A DNA stretch of 54,159 nt from Gemmobacter megaterium (GCF_900156815.1 NZ_FTOT01000012.1:1-54159); one strand, 5' to 3'; positions 31,419 to 40,108 are shown, counted from the stretch's first letter. A program made the numbers and translations. Notes: generated by a model not told the origin, from the sequence alone.

Positions 31419-33504
31419 CATCTATCTGGAAGGGTCGGTGGGCGCAGCCTTCTGGCCCGAAGACCCGCATTTCACGACGGCCGATGTCCGGGGCTGGCTG
31501 GCCGGGCAGGGTGACGTGACGGTCCATATCAATTCCGGGGGCGGTATCGCTTCGGAAGGTCTGGCCATCTATCACCTGCTGAAGGATCACCCCGGATCGG
31601 TCCATGTCGTGGTATCGGGAACGGCTGTCAGTGCAGCCAGCCTGATTGTCATGGCGGGGGACCGGATCACGATGCGCATGGGCGCATCCCTGATGATCCA
31701 TGATCCTGCGGTTGGGTTCACCCAAGGGCGCGGGACAGAGGACGATCACCGCGCCGTGGCCGATATGCTGGCGGGTCTGGCCGATGGCTATGCCGCGATC
31801 TATGCCGAGCGCGCCGGTATCGACGCCGAAGCGGCCCGAGAAATCATGCGCGCGGAGACGTGGTTCAGCCCGGACGAGGCCATTGCAGCCGGATTCGCGG
31901 ATGACGTTGGCGATGTCGAGGCCAGCGCCGCCGCGCGGTTCCCGTATCACGTCTATGCAAATTCCCCGCCGCACCTGTTGTCGGGGGCAGGGGCCAAAGG
32001 CCCCGGAAAACGGGCCGTCATGGCCCTTATGTGCGGCATTTCCACCCCAAGACAGGAGCCTGAGATGGCCAAGAAACCCACTGCGAAGACGGCCACCACC
32101 ATGGCCGAAGACGACAACGAGGATATCAAGCCCGAGGCGGAACTCGAGGATGAGGCCGAAGCGCGCGCCGAATCCGAGGAAGATGCCGACGAGGCGGAGG
32201 CCGAAGGCGGCGAAGATCCCGACGAGGCCGAGGCCGAAGGCGCAGAGACCGAAGACGAGGAAGACGGCGATGCCGTGGCGATCCTCGATCTGGTGTCCAT
32301 GCATGGCGGGACCGTCGCGACGGCCCGCGACTTCATCGCCAAGCGCACCCCCATTCAGGGCGTGATTGCCCATTACCGCGAGAAAGGACCGAGCGTGACC
32401 AAGCACAAGCCCGGCGGTGCCACCGCCCGGATCACCCGCGACGAGCGCGAAACGCGCCGCATTGGCATGACCGAGGCGCTGGCGGCGCAGATCGGGCGCC
32501 GCAAACCGACCGATGATCGGGCGCGTCCGTTCATGTCGCTGTCGCTGGCCGAGATGGCGGCGCTGAGCAATGGCCATCGTGGCCCGCTGCGCACCGCCAA
32601 CGACCGGCTGGAGGTGTTCATGGCGATGCACTCGACCAGCGATTTCCCGCTGTCGTTGCAGAACGCGCTGAACAAGGAGTTGGAAACCCGCTACCGCGAG
32701 GCCAATCCGACCTATCGCCGGATCGCGCGGCAGAAAACCTTCCGCGATTTCCGGCCCCATCCGATCATCCGTCCGGGTGATTTCCCGACGCTTCAGCCCA
32801 TCGGCGAAGGCGGCGAAATCAAATATGGCACCATCGGGGAAAAGGCGGAAACGGTCGCGCTGGTGTCCTATGGCATTGCGATGTCGATCACCCGTCAGAC
32901 CCTGATCAACGATGATATCGGCGCGATTGCCGACACGATTGCCGATCAGGGCCGCGCCGTGTCGCGGTTCGAAGATGCCACCTTCTACAAGATGATGCTG
33001 GGCGGTGCAGGCAGTGACGGCCCGACCCTGGCGGAAACCACCCGGCAGGTGTTCAACACCACCGATGGCACCAAGGCGGCGACGGCAGCGGCCATCAACG
33101 TCACCTCGCTGTCTGTGGGCCGGGCGGCGATGATGAAACAGACCTCGGTTGACAAGAACCTGCTGGGCATCCTGCCGTCGATCCTGTTGGTCGGACCCGA
33201 CAAGCTGACCGAGGCGCAGCAGATCGTGGCGCCGATCCAGGCCGATCAGGCGGGCAATGTGAACCCCTTTGCCGGGATTCTGGAGGTGGTGCCTTCGGCC
33301 CGGATCACCGGCAACGCCTGGTATCTGCTGGCCGATCCGGCCGATCTGCCCTGCTTTGTCTATGGCTATCTGGAAGGCGCGGCGGCCCCGCGCACCCGGA
33401 TGGAGGAACCGTTCGGGCGTCAGGGGATGCAGCTCAGCATCGAACATGACTTCGGGGTCGGGGCCATCGACTTCCGCGGCGGTTACAAGAACGCCGGCGC
33501 CTGA
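31408..33504 (+). CDS. ClpP-like prohead protease / major capsid fusion
   Basis: From ATG 31408 the product has 698 residues. Residues 1-170 form a ClpP/S14 serine protease with Ser75 in GTAVSAAS and His98 in MIHDP. A very acidic linker (about 230-290) resembles a scaffold/delta domain, and residues from about 340 are an HK97-fold capsid protein ending VGAIDFRGGYKNAGA. Such protease-capsid fusions are known in tailed phages. An in-frame ATG at 32065, preceded by GACAGGAGCC, would make a separate 479-residue scaffold-capsid form. Self-cleavage is expected at maturation. Confidence 0.9.
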   Translation: MRGDIYLEGSVGAAFWPEDPHFTTADVRGWLAGQGDVTVHINSGGGIASEGLAIYHLLKDHPGSVHVVVSGTAVSAASLIVMAGDRITMRMGASLMIHDPAVGFTQGRGTEDDHRAVADMLAGLADGYAAIYAERAGIDAEAAREIMRAETWFSPDEAIAAGFADDVGDVEASAAARFPYHVYANSPPHLLSGAGAKGPGKRAVMALMCGISTPRQEPEMAKKPTAKTATTMAEDDNEDIKPEAELEDEAEARAESEEDADEAEAEGGEDPDEAEAEGAETEDEEDGDAVAILDLVSMHGGTVATARDFIAKRTPIQGVIAHYREKGPSVTKHKPGGATARITRDERETRRIGMTEALAAQIGRRKPTDDRARPFMSLSLAEMAALSNGHRGPLRTANDRLEVFMAMHSTSDFPLSLQNALNKELETRYREANPTYRRIARQKTFRDFRPHPIIRPGDFPTLQPIGEGGEIKYGTIGEKAETVALVSYGIAMSITRQTLINDDIGAIADTIADQGRAVSRFEDATFYKMMLGGAGSDGPTLAETTRQVFNTTDGTKAATAAAINVTSLSVGRAAMMKQTSVDKNLLGILPSILLVGPDKLTEAQQIVAPIQADQAGNVNPFAGILEVVPSARITGNAWYLLADPADLPCFVYGYLEGAAAPRTRMEEPFGRQGMQLSIEHDFGVGAIDFRGGYKNAGA

Positions 33505-33529
33505 TCGGGCGCTGATCTGATCACCGGAC

Positions 33530-33555
33530 AAAGGGCGGCCTTCGGGCCGCCCTTT
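33530..33555 (+). terminator. Hairpin after the capsid gene
   Basis: AAAGGGCGGCC / GGCCGCCCTTT with a TTCG tetraloop makes an 11-bp stem followed by GTTGT. It may partially terminate or stabilise the capsid mRNA within the late operon. Confidence 0.75.
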
Positions 33556-33581
33556 GTTGTGCAATCCAATCGGAGGCCACA

Positions 33582-33932
33582 ATGGCAAAGAACTACATCC
33601 AGCCGGGTCACGTTGTCAGCGTCCCGGCCCCGCGCGATATCACCAGCGGCACGCTGGTTGTTGTCGGCTTGCTGGCAGGCATCGCCCAGCATGACGCGCT
33701 GTCGGGCGCCCCTGTCGAAATCGTGACCGAGGGTGTTTTCACGGTGCCGAAAACCTCGGCGCAGGCATGGGCGGTCGGGCAGGCCATCTATGTGATTCCC
33801 GGCACGGGGGTCTGCACCACGGCCACGACCAGCGGAAACGTGCTGGTTGGTGCCGCACTGGCCGTTGCATCGAACCCGTCCGCGACGGGCGTTGTGCGGT
33901 TGAATGGCGCCGTCCCGGCCGCCGCTGCCTGA
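33582..33932 (+). CDS. DUF2190 capsid cement-like protein
   Basis: The 116-residue protein matches DUF2190: MAKNYIQPGHVVSVPAPRDI, GTLVVVGLLAGIA and AWAVGQAIYVIPGTGVCTTA, a beta-rich fold that decorates phage heads. CGGAGG precedes the ATG. The stop overlaps the next gene by one base. Confidence 0.85.
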   Translation: MAKNYIQPGHVVSVPAPRDITSGTLVVVGLLAGIAQHDALSGAPVEIVTEGVFTVPKTSAQAWAVGQAIYVIPGTGVCTTATTSGNVLVGAALAVASNPSATGVVRLNGAVPAAAA

Positions 33933-34258
33933 TGAGCCACTTTTTCGACGGGATGGTGGGGGTGTTCTCCGATCTGCTGGGCGCCCCCGTTTCCTACACC
34001 CCGGCGGGCGGCGCGGCGCGCGTGATCCAGTCGATCTTCCGGGAATCTCCGGTCGATCTTCTGGACCGCGACGGCCACCCGGTGCGGGATGTCGGGCCGG
34101 TCTGGAAAGTGGCGAAGGTGGATGCGCCAGAGCTGAAGCGCGGCGATACGATCACGCTGGAGAATGGCCGCACCTTCGAGGTGCAGGCGGTCTGGCCGGG
34201 CGGATCGCCCGCGTCGGATGCGTTCCTGCACGCTGATCTCTACGAGGTGTCGCCATGA
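33932..34258 (+). CDS. Head-tail connector (FII-like) protein
   Basis: The 108-residue protein (MSHFFDGMVGVFSDLLGAPV, then DVGPVWKVAKVDAPELKRGD and TFEVQAVWPGG) has the beta-barrel type pattern of lambda gpFII-like stopper proteins. Position after the cement protein and before the tail terminator supports this. Sequence identity to FII cannot be judged by eye. Confidence 0.65.
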   Translation: MSHFFDGMVGVFSDLLGAPVSYTPAGGAARVIQSIFRESPVDLLDRDGHPVRDVGPVWKVAKVDAPELKRGDTITLENGRTFEVQAVWPGGSPASDAFLHADLYEVSP

Positions 34259-34671
34259 CATGGCGCGCTGGCTATCGCAGTGCTGCGCGGGCGGCGCTGG
34301 CCGCAGTGCCACGCTTTGCGGATATGACCGTGCTGGCCACCTGGTCCGGATCGGTCGATCCTGAAACGCTGCCTGTGCTGGGTGTTGTCACGGCCAGCGA
34401 ACAGCAACAGCCGACCTCTGGCGGCCGGTTCGAACATGACACCCTGTTGCAGATCATCGTGAAGCGGCAGGGCGGTGACGATCTGGAAGACGAGCTGGAC
34501 GCCGACGATGCCGCGATCATCCAGGCGGTCATGGGCGCGATCTACACGCGCGAAACCCCCTGCCTGCCCACCGACATGAGCCAGATGCTCAATGGCGAGG
34601 GGCGTCAGCGCATCGGCACGCTGGTGCGCAGTTTCAAGATCACCTCGTGGCGCGCAGCGCCCGTCTACTAA
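34255..34671 (+). CDS. Tail terminator (gpU-like) protein
   Basis: The 138-residue protein (FADMTVLATWSGSVDPETLP, LLQIIVKRQGGDDLEDELDA) has the alpha/beta pattern and position of tail-completion proteins of the lambda gpU/minor tail group. It overlaps the connector gene by 4 nt and is followed by the tail tube. Confidence 0.65.
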   Translation: MTWRAGYRSAARAALAAVPRFADMTVLATWSGSVDPETLPVLGVVTASEQQQPTSGGRFEHDTLLQIIVKRQGGDDLEDELDADDAAIIQAVMGAIYTRETPCLPTDMSQMLNGEGRQRIGTLVRSFKITSWRAAPVY

Positions 34672-34683
34672 GGAGAACGACAG

Positions 34684-35160
34684 ATGAGCACCACAGGTGT
34701 AAATATCGGCTGGGGCGCGGTTGTCCGCATTGGCCGGGGCGAAACCCCCGACTGGACCACGCTGGAAGGGGTCGGGGATTTCGAATTCCCGCAGATGCAG
34801 GCGGATGACATTGACGTCACGTCGCATTCCTCGCCCAATCGCACCAAGGAATTCATCGCGGGCATGGCCGACAATGGCGAAATGTCCCTGCCGCTGGATT
34901 ATATCCCGGACAATCCGCAGGATCTGCTGCTGCGGGTGCTGAATCAGACCAAGGAACTGATCCAGGTCAGCATTCGGCCCGCAGGCAGCAATCTGGATCC
35001 CGAGGTCTACGCCTGCTACGTGCGCAGCTATGGCCGCACCGCTCCGGTGCAGGGAAAATCCAGTGCAACACTGGTGCTGCGCATCAGCGGCATTGTCGCG
35101 GGCGAGGCGACACTGCCCGGTGGCGGCGGCGATGAAACCCTGCCCGGCGGGGGCGTCTGA
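34684..35160 (+). CDS. Major tail tube protein
   Basis: The 158-residue protein contains GVNIGWGAVVRIGRGETPDW, VTSHSSPNRTKEFIAGMADN and the C-terminal IRISG-like LVLRISGIVAGEATLPGG, the typical pattern of the lambda gpV/phage tail tube family. The last 15 residues repeat LPGGGG/LPGGGV. AAGGAGAACGACAG precedes the ATG. Confidence 0.85.
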   Translation: MSTTGVNIGWGAVVRIGRGETPDWTTLEGVGDFEFPQMQADDIDVTSHSSPNRTKEFIAGMADNGEMSLPLDYIPDNPQDLLLRVLNQTKELIQVSIRPAGSNLDPEVYACYVRSYGRTAPVQGKSSATLVLRISGIVAGEATLPGGGGDETLPGGGV

Positions 35161-35165
35161 CCCTG

Positions 35166-35570
35166 ATGCTGGGCCTGACGGGTGATGTGCGCCTGCCCAT
35201 GGATCATGGGCGGGTGCTGCTGCGGCTGGACTTCAACGCGCTCTGTGCGTTCGAGGCGGAGACGGGCCTGGAGGCCCTGCCCTGGATCGCAGAGCTTGAA
35301 GCGGGTCGGGTAAAATCCTCGACCCAATTGCGGGCCATGGTTTGGGCCGCGATGCTGCGCCACGATCCGGGCGCCAGTGTTGCTATGGCGGGCGCTGTGC
35401 TGGATCGACACCCCGACGCTGCCCATCGCGCGATTGGCGTTGCCATGCCGCAGGCCACCGGCGCCGGGGACGCGCCCGCCGGAAAAAAGCCGGGGGCGCT
35501 GCCGATCTGGCGGCGCTGTTTCGGGGCTTTGTCGCGGCCGGGCTTTCGCCGGACCACTTCTGGTCCCTGA
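35166..35570 (+). CDS. Tail assembly chaperone, short form (gpG-like)
   Basis: The 134-residue protein has a DFNALCAFEAETG segment near residue 20 common to tail chaperones of this type, which bind the tape-measure protein before tube assembly. The last 26 codons downstream of the slippery site are unusual (Arg-rich), as expected for the unshifted end of a G/GT pair. It starts just after the tail-tube gene. Confidence 0.8.
   Translation: MLGLTGDVRLPMDHGRVLLRLDFNALCAFEAETGLEALPWIAELEAGRVKSSTQLRAMVWAAMLRHDPGASVAMAGAVLDRHPDAAHRAIGVAMPQATGAGDAPAGKKPGALPIWRRCFGALSRPGFRRTTSGP
35483..35489 (+). promoter_or_regulatory. -1 ribosomal frameshift slippery site
   Basis: The heptamer A AAA AAG is in the correct phase for a -1 slip (codons GGA AAA AAG). 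It joins the short chaperone frame to the following open frame, which would otherwise have no start codon. The GC-rich stretch downstream may form the stimulating structure. Confidence 0.85.
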
Positions 35571-35818
35571 CCCCGCGCCAATATCTGATCGCCTGCGAGG
35601 CCGCGCTGGAAACGTCGCATCGCAACAGGATGGTGTTGGCCTGGTCCACTGCCGTGCTGGGACGGACCAGAACCGTCCCGAAACTGGGCGCACTGATCGC
35701 ACCAGAGCGCCGGTCCCCCTCCGAAGCCGCACAGGAACTGCGCGCGCAGATGCGGGCCTATCGTGAAGTGGCCGCAAGCCGTGGCCTGGTCAGGAGTTGG
35801 AAAGAATGGCTTCACTGA
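35489..35818 (+). CDS. T part of the GT tail chaperone (made by -1 frameshift)
   Basis: This frame continues from codon 108 of the short form after the slip and adds 109 residues, giving a 217-residue fusion. It contains FRGFVAAGLSPDHFWSLTPRQYLIACEAAL, abbreviated here: LSPDHFWSLTPRQYLIACEA. This motif marks the TAC_2/DUF2376-type chaperones found in gene transfer agents and related phages. The stop overlaps the tape-measure start by 13 nt. Confidence 0.85.
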   Translation, partial: AGGAADLAALFRGFVAAGLSPDHFWSLTPRQYLIACEAALETSHRNRMVLAWSTAVLGRTRTVPKLGALIAPERRSPSEAAQELRAQMRAYREVAASRGLVRSWKEWLH

Positions 35819-38010
35819 AAGAGCGCCTGCGCGCCTTCCTTGGACTGGATACCACGGATTTCGACCGGGGATTGGACAGGTCCGGCAAGCGGGTAAAGAC
35901 CTTTGGCCAGCAGGCTGAAACCAGCCTGTCGGCGGCATTTTCGCGCATGTCGGGTCTGGCCACCGGCTTTGTCGGCGGACTGGGCGCCGGGCTGGTCACG
36001 ACGGCGCTGTCCAGCCTGAATGCCGATCTGGCGGGCACCGTGAAGGGCATTGCGCAACTGGGGGACGAGGCCAAGCGGTCGGGTCTGGGCCTGCGCGCGT
36101 TCCAGGAATGGAAATTCGTGGCCGAACAGAACCGCATCGGGGTGGATCAGCTGGTGGACGGGTTCAAGGAACTGTCCCTGCGCGCCGATGAGTGGATCGT
36201 CACCGGCGGCGGCGCGGCGGCAGAGGCATTCACGCGGCTGGGATATAGCGCCAGCGATCTGCGCAGCAAGCTCAAGGATCCCTCTGCCCTGATGCTGGAA
36301 ATCATCGGTCGGCTGGGGCAGTTGGACAAGGCGGCGCAAATCCGGGTCTCGGATGAGCTGTTCGGTGGCAGTGCGGGCGAACGGTTTGTTGAGTTGCTGG
36401 GGCAGGGCGAGTCTGGCCTGCGTAGTACCATCGAGCGCGCGCATCAGCTCGGCATTGTAATGGATTCCGAGTTGGTGGCGAAGGCAAACGATCTCGACCG
36501 CAAGTTCGGAGAGATTGGCGCGAAGATAGACAATTTCTTCAAGCGCATGGTGGTGGGTGCTTTTGAGGCGGCGGAAGACTACTCTAGGCTGCGCAGGGAG
36601 CACGGAGAGCTGTTTGCCCAATTTGAGCGGTTCACGGCATTTGGCGCATTTGGGGCCAGCATGGATCTATTCGGATCCGCTGCGGGTGCATTTGCGACCG
36701 AGACAAAGAACCTTGCAGATGCACTGAGTGTCGAACTTTCCGAGGCAATGAACACCGTTCGTGGCCAAGCGGAAGCGTTGGAATCTGCTCTCATCGAAGA
36801 TGCCGATGCTCTCCACCTGATGAAGCGCGGTGCGGATGCGGCGCAAATTCGCGCCTACGCGCGAGAAATCGGTGTCTTGTTGGCTGAATTTGCCACCACC
36901 AAGAATGCTCAGGCATTTGCCGAGGGTTTGGCGGAGGTAAATCGCAAGGCCGTGTTGGCATATGATGAGATCAGAAACATCGACGGGATCAAGCTTGGCG
37001 GGGTCATAGGTCAGATCGGTAGCTTGGCGCTGGCTCTGTTGAATACCATCGGAATCGCGCAGCGCCTGAAAGATAGCCTTCCCGGAGGTCCAGACACAGA
37101 GGATAGCAAGGCAAGTCAGATTGCGGCGCGAGGGCTGGAGTGGAGCGTTGATCCGTCCATCCCGAGCAATCGCCCCCGCCGTGCCCCGAATGATGCCTGG
37201 TGGGAGGACCCTGTCGGCGGCAAAGGCAAGAGCAAGGGCGGCGGCAAGCGGGACGGCTTTGCCGCAGAGGTGGAATCGACACGCGCGCGCATCGCAGAGC
37301 TGGAGGCGGAGGCAATCGTTCTGGCCGCCGTGGCCAGTGGCAACCGCCAGCTAGGCGATGCCGTGGAATTCGCCCGCAAGAAGGCCCAGTTGCTGAACGC
37401 CGCGAAAAAAGAGGGGCGCGAGATCACGCCTGAATTGGCCGCCGAGATCGACCAGCTGGCCCTATCCTATATGAACGCGGGCCTGAATGCAGATCAGGCC
37501 AAGGACAAGCTGGAAGAGATGCGCGAGGCGACGGAACGCGGCATCGACAGCATTGTCGATATGTTCGACGAACTGATGTTCCGGGGTGGCAATGCGAAAA
37601 AGGTCATTGCATCGCTGATCGCCGAGATTGCCAAGGCCCAGTTCCGGCAGGCGCTTGCCGGGGTGGCGGCCAGCGGCGGCGGCGGGATCCTGCGCTTGCT
37701 GGGTGGTTTGATCGGACGGAACGCCCATGGGACCACCAACTGGGCCGGGGGCATCACCATGGTGGGCGAACTCGGGGCAGAGCTGGTCAGCCTGCCACGC
37801 GGATCTCAGGTCTATTCCGCACTGGATACCCAGCGGATGCTGGGCAATGCTGGTCAGGCCAGCAGAACCGCTGTCGAGGTTATCCCGAGCCCCTATTTCG
37901 ATGTGCGCGTGTCCGAGATCTCCGGCCAGGGCGATATGCAGATGGCGCGGGCGCAGCAACTGGCCATGCCGTCGATGCTGCAAGACATGCAGGCGCGGGG
38001 GCTGCGGTGA
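35806..38010 (+). CDS. Tape-measure protein
   Basis: The 734-residue protein sets tail length; at the usual 0.15 nm per residue it predicts a tail near 110 nm (inference). The start reads SLKERLRAFLGLDTTDFDRG, a typical lambda-integrase-type tape-measure opening. Long helices, a Gly-rich hydrophobic stretch (residues about 45-70) and a C-terminal region with GGGGILRLLGGLIG, AHGTTNWAGGITMVGELGAE and LPRGSQVYS follow. The middle (about 36430-37040) has lower GC and different codon use, suggesting recombination. ATG 35806 follows GGAG by 9 nt. Confidence 0.9.
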   Translation: MASLKERLRAFLGLDTTDFDRGLDRSGKRVKTFGQQAETSLSAAFSRMSGLATGFVGGLGAGLVTTALSSLNADLAGTVKGIAQLGDEAKRSGLGLRAFQEWKFVAEQNRIGVDQLVDGFKELSLRADEWIVTGGGAAAEAFTRLGYSASDLRSKLKDPSALMLEIIGRLGQLDKAAQIRVSDELFGGSAGERFVELLGQGESGLRSTIERAHQLGIVMDSELVAKANDLDRKFGEIGAKIDNFFKRMVVGAFEAAEDYSRLRREHGELFAQFERFTAFGAFGASMDLFGSAAGAFATETKNLADALSVELSEAMNTVRGQAEALESALIEDADALHLMKRGADAAQIRAYAREIGVLLAEFATTKNAQAFAEGLAEVNRKAVLAYDEIRNIDGIKLGGVIGQIGSLALALLNTIGIAQRLKDSLPGGPDTEDSKASQIAARGLEWSVDPSIPSNRPRRAPNDAWWEDPVGGKGKSKGGGKRDGFAAEVESTRARIAELEAEAIVLAAVASGNRQLGDAVEFARKKAQLLNAAKKEGREITPELAAEIDQLALSYMNAGLNADQAKDKLEEMREATERGIDSIVDMFDELMFRGGNAKKVIASLIAEIAKAQFRQALAGVAASGGGGILRLLGGLIGRNAHGTTNWAGGITMVGELGAELVSLPRGSQVYSALDTQRMLGNAGQASRTAVEVIPSPYFDVRVSEISGQGDMQMARAQQLAMPSMLQDMQARGLR

Positions 38011-38663
38011 TCCGCGATATCATCGACATTCCGCTGCCGTTCCTGCGCGCACTGACGGTGGACTGGCGCCCGGACTGGCGCGGCCAGCCGCCTGCGACCG
38101 GGACAGATGGGTCCGACCAGGTGGTCTATAACGCTTTCCCGCGCTGGGTCGGTGCCCCGCAGCTGGTGCTGCCGCCCGAGATGGTCGGCGCCTGGCGCGC
38201 GCTGGTGCTGCGCGGGCAGGGCCGGGTCAATGCCTATCGGGTGCGGATGGTCGACCCGGTGGTCAGTCCGGTATGGTCCGGGGCCGGGTGGCGCGAGGTC
38301 TGGTCCGCCTGGCAGTCGGGCCTGTATGTCGAGCCGCGCCCACAGATGCCCTGCGCCGCGCCTGCGGCGGCAGGGGCCACCAGCATCGTGGTCGATGAAT
38401 CCGCCCTGTCGCGGCCCATCACCGTGGGCAGTTTTCTGTCCTATCAGGATTGGCCCTTTGCGGTGACCGGGCGCAGCGGATCGGGTGCGGCGACCACATT
38501 GCAGGTGGAGCTGTTGCGGGTGGCAATTCCGGCCGGCGCGCAGATCGACGTGATCGCGCGCGGGGTGTTCTTGGCGTCCGGTGACGCCATGGGCCTGCCT
38601 GCCTATGGGCTGGACCGTGTGGCGCGGCCCCAGTTGGATCTTGTGGAGTGGATCACGCGATGA
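38007..38663 (+). CDS. Distal tail protein
   Basis: The 218-residue protein follows the tape measure by an ATGA overlap and begins MIRDIIDIPLPFLRALTVDW. Its pattern of beta strands, WSGAGWREVW and the C-terminal GLDRVARPQLDLVEW suits a distal tail or baseplate component, as in the lambda M/L or gene transfer agent position. Exact homology is not certain. Confidence 0.7.
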   Translation: MIRDIIDIPLPFLRALTVDWRPDWRGQPPATGTDGSDQVVYNAFPRWVGAPQLVLPPEMVGAWRALVLRGQGRVNAYRVRMVDPVVSPVWSGAGWREVWSAWQSGLYVEPRPQMPCAAPAAAGATSIVVDESALSRPITVGSFLSYQDWPFAVTGRSGSGAATTLQVELLRVAIPAGAQIDVIARGVFLASGDAMGLPAYGLDRVARPQLDLVEWITR

Positions 38664-38875
38664 GGTTCGATACAGAGACATCGAATGACGTTCCGCTGAA
38701 ATCCATCCGAGTCTGTGCTCGGCTGTCGCGTATCGAACGCGAGGGCGGTGCACTGATCAGGATGGAGTTCGATCTTTCGCAGATCGGGGGATTTCTTTCC
38801 GGCGCCCATATCGTCGTGGTTGAGCCTAGTGAGTATTTCGATGCGCGGGTTGAGCAAGCGTGTCGCGAAGGTTGA
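38660..38875 (+). CDS. 71-residue protein in the tail cluster, unknown
   Basis: ATG 38660 overlaps the previous stop as ATGA. The product (MRFDTETSNDVPLKSIRVCA onward, then EGGALIRMEFDLSQIGG) is hydrophilic. GC content is lower than in the tail genes around it, and it does not correspond to a lambda tail gene. It may be an inserted cargo gene. Confidence 0.6.
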   Translation: MRFDTETSNDVPLKSIRVCARLSRIEREGGALIRMEFDLSQIGGFLSGAHIVVVEPSEYFDARVEQACREG

Positions 38876-39038
38876 GCAGGAAATTCTGTTGGCCTTCAGC
38901 TGCAATGAACTTGTCGAGTTCCTCGATCCATCGGTCGGCGATGTCTGTTTTTGACATGGCGCGTGCGAGTGACATCATTGCATTCGCAATTTGGGCATTC
39001 TGCGAGTTCAGGCGCGCTACCGCTTCGTCGATGGTCAT
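38826..39038 (-). CDS. 70-residue antisense-oriented ORF in the tail operon
   Basis: A minus-strand frame starting at ATG 39038 encodes MTIDEAVARLNSQNAQIANA followed by SLARAMSKTDIADRWIEELD. The composition and amphipathic helical pattern look like real protein, with coiled-coil potential at 1-35. It overlaps the end of the rightward 71-residue gene by 50 nt and fills the gap before 39123. It would be expressed opposite to the late operon, perhaps in the lysogen. Confidence 0.45.
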   Translation of the reverse strand: MTIDEAVARLNSQNAQIANAMMSLARAMSKTDIADRWIEELDKFIAAEGQQNFLLNLRDTLAQPAHRNTH

Positions 39039-39122
39039 TTCCAAGGCGAATCCTCCGCTGTGTATCGGTCAGCGCCGATAATGCAGTTGGTCTCCGAGTC
39101 AGTCTATCTGCGAGGTGCTTGA

Positions 39123-39695
39123 GTGACGTTTGACCCACGGGCCGAGGTGATCGGCGTGCTGGATCTGGTGTCGATCGACACGCCGGACGGGGTGTTCCGG
39201 TTTCTGGTCGGGGTGGATGGGATATTCACCGATGTAGACGGCCACCAGTGGATCGGGTCGCGGCTGATCGGGGCCAGCGATCTGCGCCCGTCGATACAGG
39301 GCGAGGCGGCGGGGGGCAGCCTGACGCTGGCCTTTATCCCCGACCCCGACGGCGCCGATCTGATTGCAGAGGTGCGGGCGCTGGGGACGGATTACATCCG
39401 CGACCGCGAAATCATCTTCTGGGACCAACCCCTGTTGTCGATGGCGGAATTTCACGCCCCGACCCTGCCGCCGCAGCGGTTTCTGACCCGGCGGGGCCGC
39501 GATGTGCAGTTCGATCTGTCCGGCGCGCTGGAGCGGCGGATCACCCTGAATTTCGAGGGGCCGTTCACGGGCCGCAACCGCGCGCCGGGGCTGCAATATA
39601 CCGTGGCCGATCACAGCCGCCTGATCGGGGCGGGCAATGCGAGCCTGCGGTTCATGCCGACCGACATGTTCCAAGAGCAAAAGCTGTTCGGATGA
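39123..39695 (+). CDS. Phage tail tip protein
   Basis: The 190-residue protein (VIGVLDLVSIDTPDGVFRFL, TLAFIPDPDGADLIAEVRAL, ITLNFEGPFTGRNRAPGLQY) resembles tail proteins at the lambda gpL / hub position that precede an NlpC/P60-type gene. The C-terminal MFQEQKLFG is typical of the group. The stop overlaps the next start. Confidence 0.7.
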   Translation: MTFDPRAEVIGVLDLVSIDTPDGVFRFLVGVDGIFTDVDGHQWIGSRLIGASDLRPSIQGEAAGGSLTLAFIPDPDGADLIAEVRALGTDYIRDREIIFWDQPLLSMAEFHAPTLPPQRFLTRRGRDVQFDLSGALERRITLNFEGPFTGRNRAPGLQYTVADHSRLIGAGNASLRFMPTDMFQEQKLFG

Positions 39696-40108
39696 TGAGT
39701 CCACTCTATGCCGAGTTGAACCGCTGGCTGGCGCTGCGCCACGCCTGGGGCAGCGCCGATTGCATCACCCTGCCAGCCGATTGGGTGCTGCGGATGCGCG
39801 GGGTCGATCCTGCCGAGGATATCCGCCTGACCTATGAGTCTGCCTCCGAGGCGCAGCGCGTCTGGCGGTTTTTCTCGCATCCGCTGGAGGCAGTGGCCCC
39901 CCGGATGCAGCGCGCGGGGCTGGCGCTGACCAGCGCCCCGGTGGCCGGGGATGTCGGCGTGCTGCTGCTGCCGCTGGATGGGATGCTGCGCCCGCATGGC
40001 GGACTGTGCCTGGGCCGGGATTGGGCGGTCAAGATGGCGGATGGCGGCGTGGCCAACGGGCCGCCGGTCAAGGTTCTGGGCGCCTGGGGGGTGGGCTATC
40101 ATGCGTAG
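39692..40108 (+). CDS. DUF6950/NlpC-P60-like tail tip hydrolase
   Basis: The 138-residue protein carries the catalytic pattern GSADCITLPADW (Cys near residue 25) and a His in MLRPHGGLCLG (about 103), as in NlpC/P60-type cysteine peptidases at the tail tip (lambda gpK position). It should cut cell-wall peptides during DNA entry. It overlaps genes on both sides. Confidence 0.78.
   Translation: MMSPLYAELNRWLALRHAWGSADCITLPADWVLRMRGVDPAEDIRLTYESASEAQRVWRFFSHPLEAVAPRMQRAGLALTSAPVAGDVGVLLLPLDGMLRPHGGLCLGRDWAVKMADGGVANGPPVKVLGAWGVGYHA

Noticed and set aside
31225-33588. Long leftward open frame opposite the capsid gene
   Set aside because: It is antisense to a recognisable protease-capsid protein and shows only low-complexity composition.
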